Source of the DNA: Asterias rubens
Lineage: Eukaryota; Echinodermata; Asteroidea; Forcipulatida; Asteriidae
Assembly: GCF_902459465.1 (NCBI RefSeq)
Contig: NC_047062.1
Span: 18,731,994 to 18,795,993 of the forward strand
Direction: 5' to 3'
DNA: 64,000 nucleotides
The notes below the pieces were generated by a model that searched no databases, had not been told where the DNA came from, and worked only from the letters and a program-made list of their open reading frames with translations. Positions within the stretch are counted from its first letter, which is position 1. Each line of letters starts with the position of its first letter. Position numbers and translations under genes: made by a program. Below are positions 24,045-38,300 of this stretch, piece after piece.

Positions 24045-25357
24045 ATCTGAGTGACACTGCTATCAATGCAATCAGGATATTTGTGTACAAGTGAAAAACA
24101 TAGCTTCCAGATGTAACTTTAGGATCTCATAACTAGCCACTTCATGAGGGTTAAGATTTTAAAAGTTGTATTCAGGAATTGTATATGAGGACGGAAATGT
24201 TCTGACTCAACTTGACGATCGCTCCAACTACATGTACAGTTAATTTGGACCAGTCCAAAATTGAGTTTTACAGTTGGGGCGGTCCAAGGTCCAACTATAG
24301 TTGGGATCATCTTTCACTGACTGAGTGATAGCGACCATTATCATATGGATGTGATGCGTACATTGAGTATGCACATTACGCGTACATCAACATGGTTGGC
24401 AGTATTGATGACTTGCGCAGTCTCTTGAAAGGTTTTCTTAGTTTTCAAACTTTGGATCAGGTTCTGCTTTGTCTTTGGTTCCAGTCTCCTATCTGTTTTG
24501 ATGTTTTCATTAAAAAAAACAGGGTACAATTTATACTGCTCCAAAATTGATGCTGGAGCCTGATCCCAGCACTCACCAGGAAGCACCCTCATTAACAGCA
24601 ACACCTGTGAAATGTATGCAGAGATCCCATGGTCTGGACCCTGGCTCTGCTGGTACGCCCTACTGCCCCAGCTGTAGTGGGACCACCCAAACTGCGACAC
24701 TCAAGTTGGACTTGGTCCCAACTATAAGCGGGGCAACTCATAAGTTTGCACGGAACAGATAAGCTTCACCAATCAACAAACTTTGTCCTAATTGACTAAA
24801 CATTTTAAACAATGGCCGTCTTACATCTATGTAAAATGTTCTGCATACAGTTTAATTCATCATGATATGGAAGCCTGGGACTGCTTTTATCATACCGACG
24901 TTTTGTTTTTGTATCAATAGTTGGTTTGTATTTTTATACATTTGTAGTTAAATTTTGAATGAATTGTACATGTGTGTGTCATGAACAAACAGTCTAGCGC
25001 AAGTTCTGATCAGCAGAGTCTTGGTCGGTTCTCAGTCGTGACACACTTGTGTCCTCCAGCAAGATACTGTGCTTAACCATTGAGATTGCCATGGGATGTA
25101 AAGTTGTTGGTCCAGCGTGTTGTGTGATGCATTTTAAAGGAATCCATTGCACTTATTATCATTAAGACGAAGGGTTTGCCTCGGTATTCTTTGCCAGGTT
25201 GATTGCAGATTGTACTGTACCACAGAACCTTCTCTTGTGAGCCTTACTTTCAAAAAAGTGCTATGAAAAGCGTCTCATAAGTCAAGCAAATCACACCTGT
25301 ATTGTCTGCCACTGTGTGTGAATTTTGTGGCAAAGGCCCTATATTGTTATTTTGTTT

Positions 25358-25363
25358 AATAAA
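25358..25363 (+). terminator. Candidate polyadenylation signal for COA4
   Basis: AATAAA on the plus strand about 1.3 kb downstream of the COA4 stop. A second AATAAA is at 25436-25441. Confidence 0.3.
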
Positions 25364-25628
25364 GAAACTGCTCCACTACATCAATCCAATGAGTTTGTCC
25401 CATGGATTATGTTTTGAACAAATCTCTGCTGACGAAATAAATGATGAACAAGAACGCAGTAAAATAATTATCTTTTACACTTCTCAATTAATGTCCTTTC
25501 AACAAACACATGATTTCCCCAAATGTTACAAATCGTCCAGGGTTAATGGACAGCTCCCATGTACAGTGTATAAAGTTGCAGGGAAAACGATGAGTGAACT
25601 AAACATTAAAAAAACGAGGCAGAATCAA

Positions 25629-25634
25629 TTTATT
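25629..25634 (-). terminator. Candidate polyadenylation signal for MED17
   Basis: AATAAA on the minus strand about 745 nt downstream of the MED17 stop. With the COA4 candidate at 25358 it would put the two convergent 3' ends within about 0.3 kb. Confidence 0.3.
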
Positions 25635-26377
25635 TCACATTTCTATTCATTGATGTAAATTTAATTTTACATTATTTACAGGAAATATACAAGTGAAAGT
25701 AATATAAAAGCAGGCTACATTCTGAGGTCCATGTATTCTTTTGAAAATTGTTTCAGATGTCCCAGGGAAACAGAGGAACCACTGATGGGGGGTCCATGAA
25801 TAAGGTTTTGACCCAATTTTTTAAAGGGAATTTTCGTCCAACTTAAAACATACCTTTTTTTTTCACTTATAATACAAATGTAAATGAGGTCCACTTATGA
25901 CCTTATAGTCTTGCCGACAAATGATATATAAAAAACCACAAATGGACTCATGGAATGCGTGTTTTACTAAAATGCAGTACTTGTTTATCACAGAATGGCC
26001 TCAGGAGTAGCATTTTTGTTTTCAAGGTGTTTGGAAGCTAATTTGCTGACTGACATCAGAGGTTTTTAGTTCTAGATTAAAACAAAAATTAACAAAGAAA
26101 GCAGGCTACATACCTTAGCATAGTAAAATAACCAAATGTACAGTATTTTAGCAAATTTTTCAGTGCTAAAAAAATGAAATGGCTTTTCAGTCAGCAAGCA
26201 AAGAGCTGTTGGTGTTTTTAAACATTTTAGTTAAAACTAAAATGTAGTCTTGAAAAGCCCCATGGCTTGTTTGGTTGATACTTCATTTGCCAACTTGAGT
26301 CTCGAAATACTGACTGTGAAATATTATTGGTGGTCTGTATGCCGCTGGAAGAAAACAATGTTCGTGTATTCAGTTTC

Positions 26378-29305
26378 CTATGATGCTAGGACTGCCATCA
26401 GCATTTCCATCTTGTTGACAAAGTTTTTGCCCGGTATTCTAGCGAGGTCCACTTCCCTGAAGTCTGTCATAATACTGTCCCATTTGGGATCCGTTACTAC
26501 ATTGCTCTTCTGCTCTGCAGAGTGTGGGTTCTTGCATCCCTTGACAAGGACCTTTATTCCACCCAATGGGTCACTTCTGATAGCTAGTGTCCTAAAGATT
26601 AAACAATTATATCAACAATTTAAGAATTCAATAGATGTAAGAATTTGCATCGGGGATAAAGACAAGTAATTTGGTTTGACTGATGTTTCATAAGCACTCC
26701 CCAGCACTGTTGCTGAGTTCTGTGAGAAAGTTCTCAGGCAAAATACTGAGGTGGGATTCGAACCCAAGTCACTGTGCACCCTTAGTGGTCTAGTGGTTCA
26801 GATTATCTGCTCTCAAATGCAGGGGGTGTGGGTTCGAATCACACCCTAGTAGTAAGTATGCATGTGTTTTTTTTTTCCTCGGGAGTGCAGTGAGTAGACA
26901 GTGCTGATCTACATTGCCACAAATGGACAGGTTAAGACACTTAAGCAGGTAAAGCTTTCTATCCTTGATCTAATCCCCATGTATTCCAGGTCTACAAGAA
27001 GTGTAGATCTACGAGAAATGTAGACCACTGACACTCACAATTTCCCTCCAACAGCCTTTAACTTAAACCAACTATAACTTGCATTACTAACCTCTTTCCG
27101 TGATGTGTTGAAACCAGTACGGACGATGCATTGCCAACCTTGGAGGCTGGCCCAACACCAACATGGTGGTTATAATGAAGGATTTGCATATTCATGGCTT
27201 TGGAGAGAGACACTACACAACTCGTCTGGTGTTGGGATATCTGTGCAAAAATAACGTCATCATTTCAGCAAATGAATTTGAATACAACAACCAATGTGAA
27301 AATCAACAGTTCATTTCTCAGTCTCAATAATACTTGTCACACAATCTCTGTAATTTGTCCATACGTGTATACTTATTTTTATATTTAACTTTCCCATTCA
27401 GTGGTGACCACTGGTCTGCAATGGTTCCCATGATGCAGTATGTACAAAGACAACAATACAAATAACAAGCGTTACTAAATAGACACACAGCAGCAACTAA
27501 ACCCTCCATCCTCCCAACTAGTCTCAGTCTCGAACATTTAGGTCCCCGTTCTAAGTCTTGGTGGTCTCGACTACAACACTGGATTGACTGATTGAATGTT
27601 TGTCAAGGACAAAGTACAGGTTTCAAGCAGGCCTGCATGCTTCGTTTTTGAACGGGCAAGGACACCAAGGTATTTTCTCCTTGGTAAAGGGCACCCTATG
27701 AGGAAATTATAAACTTCTACTTGGGCATTTCAAGGGCACCAAGGTAGTGACCAGGGGCATGGAGGCAATCGCCTTCATTGTCTTTCGTAAAGTATCAGGC
27801 CTGGATTTGGTAATCACTGGGACACAATTGACCAGTATCAATCTAGAAGACCCACTGACTACAAAATTTCATACCCAGTGTACAATAGGGTAAGGGCACA
27901 TGATCAATGGAGTAGTCTTACATAACCGACAATAATAGTTACCTGACAACGAAGTAGATCTTTTAGTTCCTGCTCTTCATGGTCGATTTGAACCACCCGA
28001 CCATCTTTGCAAACCACACGCACAGTGGCAACTTCCACAGTTAGTTGCAGTAAACTCCTGTAGCAGAAGAGCATTCAGTTTTGGATTAAGTCCAAGGCTA
28101 CATTCTTGTTGTGTGTCGAATACATGTATTGACATGAAGTTTTAAATACCAGATGATGTAATAATAATAATAACTAGTTCTTATATAGAGCATTTCACAA
28201 TAACGCCTCAATGGTATTCGGCCAATTAATCTTTCTCAGCTCCCTGGGGAATATACAGCCCTGAATTGTTAAATGGCGCTAGTGGCTTTGTCATACACAT
28301 TATCAACCTCTACCCTCGTAGGTACCCATTTATACCCCTGGGTGAAGATCAAGAACAGATATTGAGTAAAGTTGCAATTCAAATTAGAATAAAGAAACTG
28401 CAAGATTCCCAACTCTTTTTGTACTGATCTTATGGAGAGCGAATGCAATCGCTGGCCCCCGCACTCTTTAACCTTTTCTTCGAGGAGTGCGAACAAAATT
28501 CCTTGTTTATTGTATAAAATTGAAGTTAATGAGTGCATCATTTCTGAGCACACATCGGTTAAACTTGAATACTCACACTGCCATTTGTTCATAGCCACTT
28601 GTAGAGATGTGAATTTTAGCTGTGGATAGGAGCGGTTGAGTGTGAGCACTCCAGTGGACCAGAATAACTGGATCCTGTAATTCACGTGACATCTGGTCGA
28701 TCACATCTGCCACCCTGAATCGTTAACCCCCAAAAAAGGGAAAATTTTAGATTAGAACTTCACGGGGCCCATCATTTGGGTTGCTGGTGCATAAACTACT
28801 TGCCTCTCACCACTGTGGCCCTGGTTCGACTCCCAGCTAGGGCCATATGTGAGTACAGTTGTGCTATGGTTCTTTCTTTCCTATGCCACAAGTGTTTTTT
28901 CTCAAGGCACCCCAACTTTCCTCCCTTTGGAAAAATAACTAATGATCTTTGTTCGTGCTGATCACATATGGGTGGATGTAGTACGCTGCCAAAAAGCACC
29001 CTACATGTTGTAGCTTCATCCTTCACAATCCAATAAGGGTCACTCTGTTTTGTAGCCAGTGGTTAGATAGACTACATGACTTGCAATCACAAGGTTGTGG
29101 GTTCGAATCCTACCAATTTAATTGCCGATTTCACAATGACTAGAATAAGTATTGTTGTCTAGTTGCTGTATCACAATTTCTTTGATTTGTGCAATTCACG
29201 AACCATTGTTTGTTTGCGACAGGTTAGCTGTTAGTCAGTTTGGTGATTATATCCCCTTGTGGGAGTCTGCCGAGTTCCCTTGATGGGAAGATCATTAAGA
29301 CAGAC

Positions 29306-29354
<49 letters not shown>

Positions 29355-32300
29355 TAGGTAATAAATACCCATTTATGTTTTGCTCAAACAAGAAGACGAA
29401 ATTGAAACCATTTATGACTCACATCTTCCTCAGTACAATATGCTTGGCTTGCTTCATGATTTTCTCGAGTAGACACTCCCTGATGTCAAAGGCAAGAACA
29501 ATTAAATTTTACATTTTCTATTTGATGAGTAACATCACCCACAAACATATTTATGATTGTGGAAATTTGTGTGAGCCCAAAATGGTGTTTTTCTTGCGCA
29601 GGGGTATTGAATAATTGATTATTTTGCTTGAGTCATTTCTCAGATTAAAATGTTTTGGGGTGAAAAGTAACCAAACCATATTACTTCGAAGAGAATCCTT
29701 TCTCAAAATAGTTTATACTATCAAGGTCCCAGCTGTATATTTCAAGAATACCTCTGGGTTTTACCCCTAGTAAAGATGAATATCCCCCCTGGGTATGCTC
29801 ATTTTCCGGGGTAGAACAGGGTAAAAGCGATCCAAGTGTTATTCCCTGGGGTTCCCTGTGCGAATAGAGTACAGTGTAGTGTGAAAAGGGCTTTAGTTAC
29901 CCTTGCTGCATGTCGGTCAGTTCTTTCCTGCTAAGAGCGTGTGGTCCTGCGAGTCTTCGCTTCTTGCTCATAGTATGGGAGGCTGTAATTGGCCGAGGTG
30001 TGGACCCATTCATGTTGCTTCTGTGTAATTCTCTCAGAAGTTGATGAAGAGAGTGCTCAAGGGCATGGTTGGATTTCTTCACTGGTTCAATCTGCTGGGT
30101 GCAAATAAAAATGACAGTTAATTATCAACATCTGTACGTTTTCGTGTGGGGACTTTTTATTTATTCTCAGACCTTGGATTAGTGCAATATTGAGTTTTGC
30201 CTTAGCTGTTATTCCTTCACCAGTATGCAAATACATTGTACATTTCTTTGTAGTTGTACAACTCCCTAACATCACAATAATCTTGGTTGGAAACCTGGAA
30301 TTACACAGAGGCCATGGTCTCTGTTGCCGCCCAGGCCAAATTTCATAGAGCTGCTTAGCACAAAAATTTGCTTAGCATGAAATTTCTTCCTTGATTAAAA
30401 CAGGATTACCAACCAAATTACCACTTCATTTTCAGGATAAGAAAACAGCAGCTGACTACCAGTAACAAGCAATATGCAACAAATAGAAATTTGGTTTGTA
30501 ATCCTATTTTTATCAATGAAGAAATTTCATGCTATGCAAATTTTTGTGCTTAGCAGCGCTATGAAATTGGGCCCTGGTCTTGGCCTTGGCTTCCCTCCAA
30601 AACTTTACCATAGACAACATTTTACAATGGAAGTGCCCTTTACAAAATGAAAATGGCATTGCCCTCTGCAAGATGAAATTCCAGGCCCGCTGTTGGGCCA
30701 TTTTGGGAATCAATTTCCCTTTGTGTTCCTTCCATGGAGTATTTTATACAGTTCAGAGTGCACTTAAAGACAGTGAACACTAATGGTAATTGTCAAAGAT
30801 TAGTCTTCTCACTTAGTGTATCTCCACATATGCATAAAATAACAAACCTGTGAAAGTTTGAGCTCAATCTGTCGTCGAAGTTGCGAGATAATAATGAAAG
30901 AAAAAACACCCTTGTCACACGAAGTTGTGTGCTTTCAGATGCTTGATTTCGAGACCTCAAATTCTAAATCTGACGTCTCGAAATCAAATTCGTGGAAAAT
31001 TACTTCTTTCTCGAAAACTACAATGTTTCAGAGAGAGCCGTTTCTCACAATGTTTTATACTATCAACCTCTCCCCATTACTCGTTACCAAGTGAGGTTTT
31101 ATGCTAATAATTATTTTGAGTAATAACCAATAGTGTCCACTGCCTTTAACGCCATGCGGGATTTATATGGCAACCATAATACGTGTAATTTGACTCCCAA
31201 AATGGCGTGCATGGCAGACACTAGTTGCATGTGAATTTGGTGAACGGTTTCAATCGTTACTCCACCAGCATAGCCCTCCCTCACCAACATAACCCCAAAC
31301 AATTTAAAGTGAAATGCATGAAGAGTAAGACCTCGATGACTTTATTTATTTTCTCAAAATGAAGATTGAGTTGTAAATGATCATATGCAGCAACTGCAGG
31401 TTTTTTTCCCTAGAATTAAAACGGAGAACAAGGAGCTGGCCACCATTGCTTGCCACCATTTGACACCGAAGAATGACACGGTTACAAGGGGCAGTATAGG
31501 AATTTGCATTTCTCTGTTATAATTGAGGTTGTGACATACTTCCAGGCCCGATACCTCACGGAAGCAACAAAGGCGATGCGCACTGGTCATTGACTTGGTG
31601 CCCTTGAAATGCTTCAACAAATTTAAAATTTTCTCATACAAGGTGCCCTTTACCATAAAGAAAAATGCCTTGGTGCTCTTGATCTTTAAAAACTGAAGCA
31701 TACACCACAGGCCTGTGCTTAACAGATTATGAATTTAATCCTGACTTCAAAAAGGACATTCGTGCAACTGTTTGTCGAACTATATGGGTCAAGTGAACTT
31801 CAAAGTGACCAAACATTCGGCTTTGTCTTTGCATGAAGCATGAACAAGCTGGCGGCTCAGAATGGATGAGTAATTTATTGTTTTAGATGACATCATGCTG
31901 GTTGTATGCATCCTGCAAAGGCATTACCACATTTCTTTTCAGAACTGAGAAGTCTCCCGAACCCCTGAACATCTACTCCACAGTAGTAGAAAAAAGAAAG
32001 ACAGTTCTCTAAGAACAAACTCTACCTGGCAAGTAGATACACACATGGAGTTACCGCAAACCAAATATATATATCATTACAGCATTGTTGTTGTTTACTC
32101 TGCCTAGCTAGGGACTCATTGCCATCTGTATGAACCAATGAAACAGGCCCATAACCTGGACCCAATTTCATAGATCTGCTCTTAAGCAGAAAATGTTGCG
32201 AAACAATTTCCTGCTTAGCAAAAATGAGCAAGATATGGTAAATGTTGAAAAGTATTTTGGCTGGTAATAAATGGTAACCTTTATTTCTGATAAGCATAAC

Positions 32301-35300
32301 TTTGCTGTGCTTGGCTCCTTTTCTCTATGAAATTGGGCCCTGCCGTCGATTTCACAAAGAGTTAGGACGAGTAACTCTAAGTTTAATCTTAAGGTCTGCA
32401 TGCTACAGTGCAGGGTTGGAACTTGTCCTAAGTCATAAGTTAGGAAGAGTTTTGAGAAATCGACGGCTGGGCTTTTTTATTACCCAATATTAGAACTTGT
32501 ATTTCAACGAACAGTCCATAGTTGGAATTACAATGGGTTTTCCACGCTCTCAGTCCAAAATAACCAACCAAAAAACAGTTAAAACTTTTAGGTTACTTTT
32601 AGCAGTTATTAAACACATGAATCACAACACCTGCATCCTAACAGATGACCTTAAAACAGACTCAAACTTAAGAACCATCCCCCTCCTCAATTGTAAAAGA
32701 TGGTATTTAAGCAAAATGTTGTTATGAATGTGGCACTATTTATTCCATCTTATCAAAGATGTGTGAATGTTTTATGTGTTACACAGCAAATCATGTCTTG
32801 AAAGGTCATGGGTCAAAGGTGAAATGAACGTGCTCGTTTTGAGTTGATAGTGTTAAGATGGGAGTGCAAACTCACCAAAGGCAGGTAATTAATACTGTCT
32901 AACGACTGTAATATAAAATTCAGAACAAATTTTAAAAGACATAAAAAATAACCAAGTTTCGTCAAGATGGCAAGTTTTTGTTGTAATAATAATTTATTTT
33001 TCTAAGTGGTTTTATAATTGGATTTTTGTCTTAGGTGTTGCTTTTTTACCTCAGTATATTCTTTTCTGTGTTTAGCGGTTTGACGCCTAGCATAAGACGC
33101 TATATAAATACCTTTTTATTATTATTATTTTTGTTATGCAGTGTTACTCCTCCCCATGAAAAAGGAAAAAAACACAAAACAACTCTGGATCAGTCTTGAC
33201 CCTGGTGACCAAAGACTACAACTTAGGAAGTGATTGTTCTGGTTGCTAACCAACTATGCCAACGATTAATGAAGAATTACAATCACCATATTTTGCTACC
33301 CTCCACCTAGGATTGTTTTATGTCACTTTGTGTGATATCCGCTTGGATCTAGTTGGTTGGAAAAAGTGTTTGTTATCACTCTGATGCCTTGCAGTGGCTA
33401 TGCTGACTTTGTACTTCTATTCTTATAAAATTTAGATTTTTGGGGTTGCACAAAGAAAAATTTACTAGAGCGGGATTTGAACCAACAATCTCCGGATTCT
33501 TTCCCTTGTGGTTTATTATTTGATACCGGTAATACAAAATTATTAAGGTTTCATCTCAAATAGAAAAGAAGAAAAGACATTAATAAACAAAACAAAAACA
33601 GTTTGTTCTGTATAGTTTCTCATATTTTAAAAAGTTCGCTCAGATTGAAGAGGAATATTGATTACATTTTGGTTTCACAAAGCTGATCATGAAAAAAAAG
33701 TTGAGAATGAGTGATTGAGTTGATTAAATATCACCACTCACCACTGGGCGATACTCAATATTGCTTGCAGACTGGAATAAAATCAGACAAGATATTTACC
33801 AAGTTGAAAAGTTGCCACTCACTCACACTTGTAATGACAAGTTTACTATTTGGAGTTTTTACAATTACACAAATGTATAATAAGCACCATATACTCAGTG
33901 TTTTCTGAGTCTTGTATACTACTCGGAAAGAACTCAGAATAATTATTACAGCCCATACTAAGCCTTCTTTTGAATGGGAGAAAAACACCAGAATAATGAC
34001 TCATTCAACAAACCCACAAGAATGTTCATATTACCCAATCACTTTGGCTACCGATTGTATAATGAATCAAGATTGCTCTTCTTGCTTTTAAATGCTTGCA
34101 CAAAACTACTCCTTGATTTGTTTTCAATTTACTGTTACATTACACTTCTCCACGATTTCTTCGGTCCACACTTCACTCGCTTGATTGTTCCCGTGCAAAC
34201 AAAGTTCTAGGGCAAAAAGCCTTCAGTGTAGCTGGGCCTATCTTCCGACTGCCATTAGCGAATCTGTTACGCTATCTTCATTTCGTAAAGTTCTAAAGAC
34301 TCATCTTTTTCCAAGTTTAGTTGCTTTTAAGTGCGCTTTGATCTTGATGAAATAGCGCTTCATAAATTTTAATTGTTATGATACATTAAGAATACTGATC
34401 ACAGTCGCTGTCTGCGTCAGTTACACTGGCCCCATGTGTAAATTGTAGACCAACTAAAATATGGCATTATTGACTATTGTATTTATTAGTTTGTTTTTCT
34501 TGTAGTGAAGTGCTGTTTGTATTACCTGGTAATCCACGCTTGTGTTGTGGCACAGTGCAAGGCAGAGCTGAACACCAGGGAACAGATTACAAAAGATCTG
34601 ATTACCAACTACGATATGGGGTACCGGTGATTTCAACTGTACAGCTTCTCTGGCAATCTGCAAGAAAAGAAGAATCAGTCAAAGTCTATTTTTGGGGTCC
34701 AAAACAATTTCATCAAAACTAATTCAATTTATTGCATCTTAGAAGATTTGTATGTAAAATTTGCACATACTTGTTATCACTGATTGATTTAAGAAATGCA
34801 ATTTAGCCCAAGGCATGATTTTTTATTTTAATATCTGAAGAAGAAAAAAATGTACTTAAAATGTAAAATATTCTTATGTGAGAGCATTGACATCCTATTT
34901 TTCAACTTGGAGCACATTTGGATAACACTACATGTATTTTTTAAAATTCTTGCTCACACAACTTAGGCTGAACTCTGATTATCAAGATGTTGTTTTTAAT
35001 GCTTGTTGACTATCCCTATTCCCTATGCTCTCGTTTGTTTTTGTATGTTTTCCTCTTTTTCTGTAATTCTTGGTCAGATTGTTTTTTTTCCTCAGTCTTC
35101 TGTTTATTGTATTGTACTGTCTTCTAAAGCCTGAGTAAATACCTGAGCAAAGATTTCCTTGCAGAAGAGAACAGTCTGAGCCACTTCAAGTCTCTCCTGC
35201 CAATGGGCGTTAGTTGATACCCTACTCCTACTGGCTTGGCTTAGAAAAGATGTCGCAATATCTGCTTCTCCTAACAATTAATCAAAAGAAACAAAGTAAG

Positions 35301-38300
35301 ACTTTTATCTATGCCGACAAGATCACCCTCCTACTGGCTGACTATTCAAACATGAATTATAGATGCACTATGCTGAAATTTTTATCCACAAGATTGTAGA
35401 AAATACAGTGACTATAATACACCGGGGCTGTCTTTCATACCTTGATGGTAAGTTCACATCTTTCAAGAAAGTTTTTTAGACAAAAAGAGAACCATGTGGA
35501 AAGCATCCTGAAATACGAGCAAATCCTGAAAACAAGTCACACGCTCGAGTGATGAACAATTCTATTGGCAACCACTGGATGGAAATCTAAACCACTGCTC
35601 TTTGACCTCGGTGATCTCACTGACCTTCTTTTATAATGACTTGTATGTAACTAGTTCCCTCAATATCCGATGGGATGGTTACTCTGAGCGGAGTTGAAAG
35701 ACTCTTGTCAGTAGAATCAACGTCAATATCGGTCGTCTTCGTCACTTCAAAGGCCCCACTGTGCCAGAATCGGGAGCCAGCTGAAACCAAACAAAATTAT
35801 GGTGCTGTTGATTCATTGCACTGATGTTAAACTTGGAAATTGTCTGCCCATGAAATAGGGGTAACATTTTATGTAAAGATATGGTGCAGGTCTAACTGCA
35901 TGTATGTAAGCTAACTTTGCACAGTAAAACACAGGGAATCTGACTCCTAAAATGGCGTTTAGGTACCCAATTAAAGACCTGGATTATAAGAAGCAATCTA
36001 GCTCATAGACACAAGTGCCATGGATGGGCCAGGGGCAGAATTTGAACCAACATTCTTAAAACTCTGCCACCAGCACAAAGTCTGGTGATTAAGACCACTT
36101 AACCATGACACGCCATAAACATACAGTTCATGGATTATCAGTAAGCTTCAAAACTTTGGATTGTCAATGCTTGTTTTGAGTTCAAATCCAGCCTATCCTG
36201 TTGGTCTTGAGCAATACATCTGAACATAATCGCTTTACCCTTTGGATGGGAATTTCAGCAGTAGGTCCCTTGTGTTAGGACAGGTACCAGAAGACATTAT
36301 TGTGAAAGACTACAGTATGGGTCACCAAATTGGACCAGCAGTCCAGTGGGTGTTTAAAGCCTCCTACTGTCTTACCTGTTCTGACCCTTGTGTTAGGACA
36401 GGTACCAGAAGACATTATTGAGAAAGACTACAATATGGGTCACCAAATTGGACCAGCAGTCCAGTGGGTGTTTAAAGCCTCCTACTGTCTTACCTGTTCT
36501 GACCCTTGTGTTAGGACAGGTACCAGGACACAATATTGTGAAAGACTACAATATGGGTCACCAAATCGGACCAGCAGTCCAGTGGGTGTTTTAAGCCTCC
36601 AACTGTCTTACCTGTTCTGAAGCTGAGGTCACCAAGTATATTCTTGCCAACCTTCTTAAGCCGCCAGTGTTGTCTCAATCTAAGTTGATCGGCATGGAAG
36701 TCATTATGATGTTGAGTCTTCTGTGGGCTGCTGGTGGTGGTTTGTGGTTGTCGCATCATACGCGTCGCTCCATTCTGAAGAATACTGGCTGCACCACTCA
36801 AACTCTTCATTGCATCAGAAACACAGAAAAGTTAAAATGATTACCAAGCCTGTTGAATAAAATGGCTTCTGAACGGCACATCTTAACAACAATATTGACA
36901 AAATAGGAATACTACCAACATTTGGGCTAGATAGCTCAGTTGGAAGAGTTAATTTAGAAGTCGCAGGTTTAAATCTCATTCTAGTGAATTGGTTTGTGGT
37001 TTATTACTTTAAATTTCATTTTGTATGCTGTTTCTCTCAATGTTCAAACATAATGTCCTTTCACTCAATGAAAACGCATCAAAACTGGAACTGTCTGATT
37101 GTCTTTAGACAATCAGACAATTGTTTGAATCTGTACCTTTTTCTTGTCCAGCAGCTGGACTAATTGCTTGGATTGAGTTTGTTCTTGAGACACGGGGTCC
37201 AGAACCATGTAGCGAGGATCTCTTGCCCATCGACAGATGTGTAAGATATCTGACAAGACACTGATTTCAGTAAGGGCACACCTGGAGGAATCAGAAGAAA
37301 AAACCCAACTTATATAAAACGGTCTTGATAAAATTGCATCGCAGATGAAGAATATTATATGATTTTACCCATTAGGCTAGCTTGGTGGTCTAAAGGTTAG
37401 ACATTTACTCTAGATTCATTGGCAAAGGTTGTAGGTGCAAATCCCACCAGAGTAACAAGCCTGTCGATTATTTACAGAGTATACAGTGCTTTAAAACACA
37501 TTGGTAGATGAGTAAAACACATTATTTAAATACAAACAAGTTTTATTCCAATTTAAATTTGCCCCCCCCCTCCAAACTTGAAGGCCTGTATAGAATTAAA
37601 AGGGCGACCACGCAATTAGAACCTGACACCCAACAAAAATGGAAAATGAGCCCAAAACAAATAACACTTAACCCTTTCACAGTAAAGTGCACCCTGTTGA
37701 AAATGCACCAATTTGAGCCATATGACGTGTGCCGTGTACTCCAATAAGTGTAAGGTTCGTTCTGCTGGAGACAATAGCAGAACAAACTTCCATAGTTCTT
37801 GGAGTATGTGCTGTAATGCTTTTTGCTGTGATGTTTTTTTAACTTCCTCTGTGCTTCTCACAATGTGCGCCAAGTGCGATTATCAAGTAACTATAATCAA
37901 AACAAACAACGCCCACAACAAGGCATGGGACAGGTTGAACATGGCGCATCCATAGCAGAGTCTATGGGACAAACCTAAGTTTACTATGCACTGATTCCCA
38001 CGGCCACTGCACTGCTGTGACTGCTGCTGCTGCCTCATCCTTAGAGGTGTCAGTCTTCTTGCTCTCCTTCTCTCCTTCTGGAGTCACAGCTTCATTGTTG
38101 TCTTCTCCCTCGGACTTTGTGAAGTCGATACGGTGTGCTAGCTTGGCAAGGCTTTCTGACATAGAAAGGGGCCTAGACAAACAATGAAAGTAATACATAG
38201 GGAAATATATCACTGTTTCTTTCTGAGAAAATGTGTTCCCATTTTCTAGATTTCAATACAAAATCAGTCTGTGTCTGTGAAATATCTACAAAATAAAAGT

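Larger units (their letters stand above)
24045..26377. other. Convergent 3' region of COA4 and MED17
   Basis: Non-coding sequence likely made of the two 3'UTRs and a short spacer. 25010-25150 contains a fragment also seen at 45910-46020 (GTGACACTTGTGTCC... AAGCAAGAC), part of a dispersed repeat. The 118-codon frame at 25302-25658 has no recognisable similarity. Confidence 0.6.

Noticed and set aside
25302-25658. 118-codon plus-strand open frame
   Set aside because: Lies in the COA4/MED17 convergent 3' region, no similarity recognised; chance frame in AT-rich DNA.
26776-26850. Possible tRNA-Glu gene
   Set aside because: A and B boxes are good, but the anticodon stem and acceptor stem do not pair; more likely a SINE head.
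29304-29354. Regular GACA repeats considered as a CRISPR-like array
   Set aside because: A simple microsatellite with no spacers in a eukaryotic intron.
36330-36620. 96-codon plus-strand frame with an internal repeat
   Set aside because: Translation of the 118-bp tandem array antisense to MED17; the period is not a multiple of three and there is no start context.
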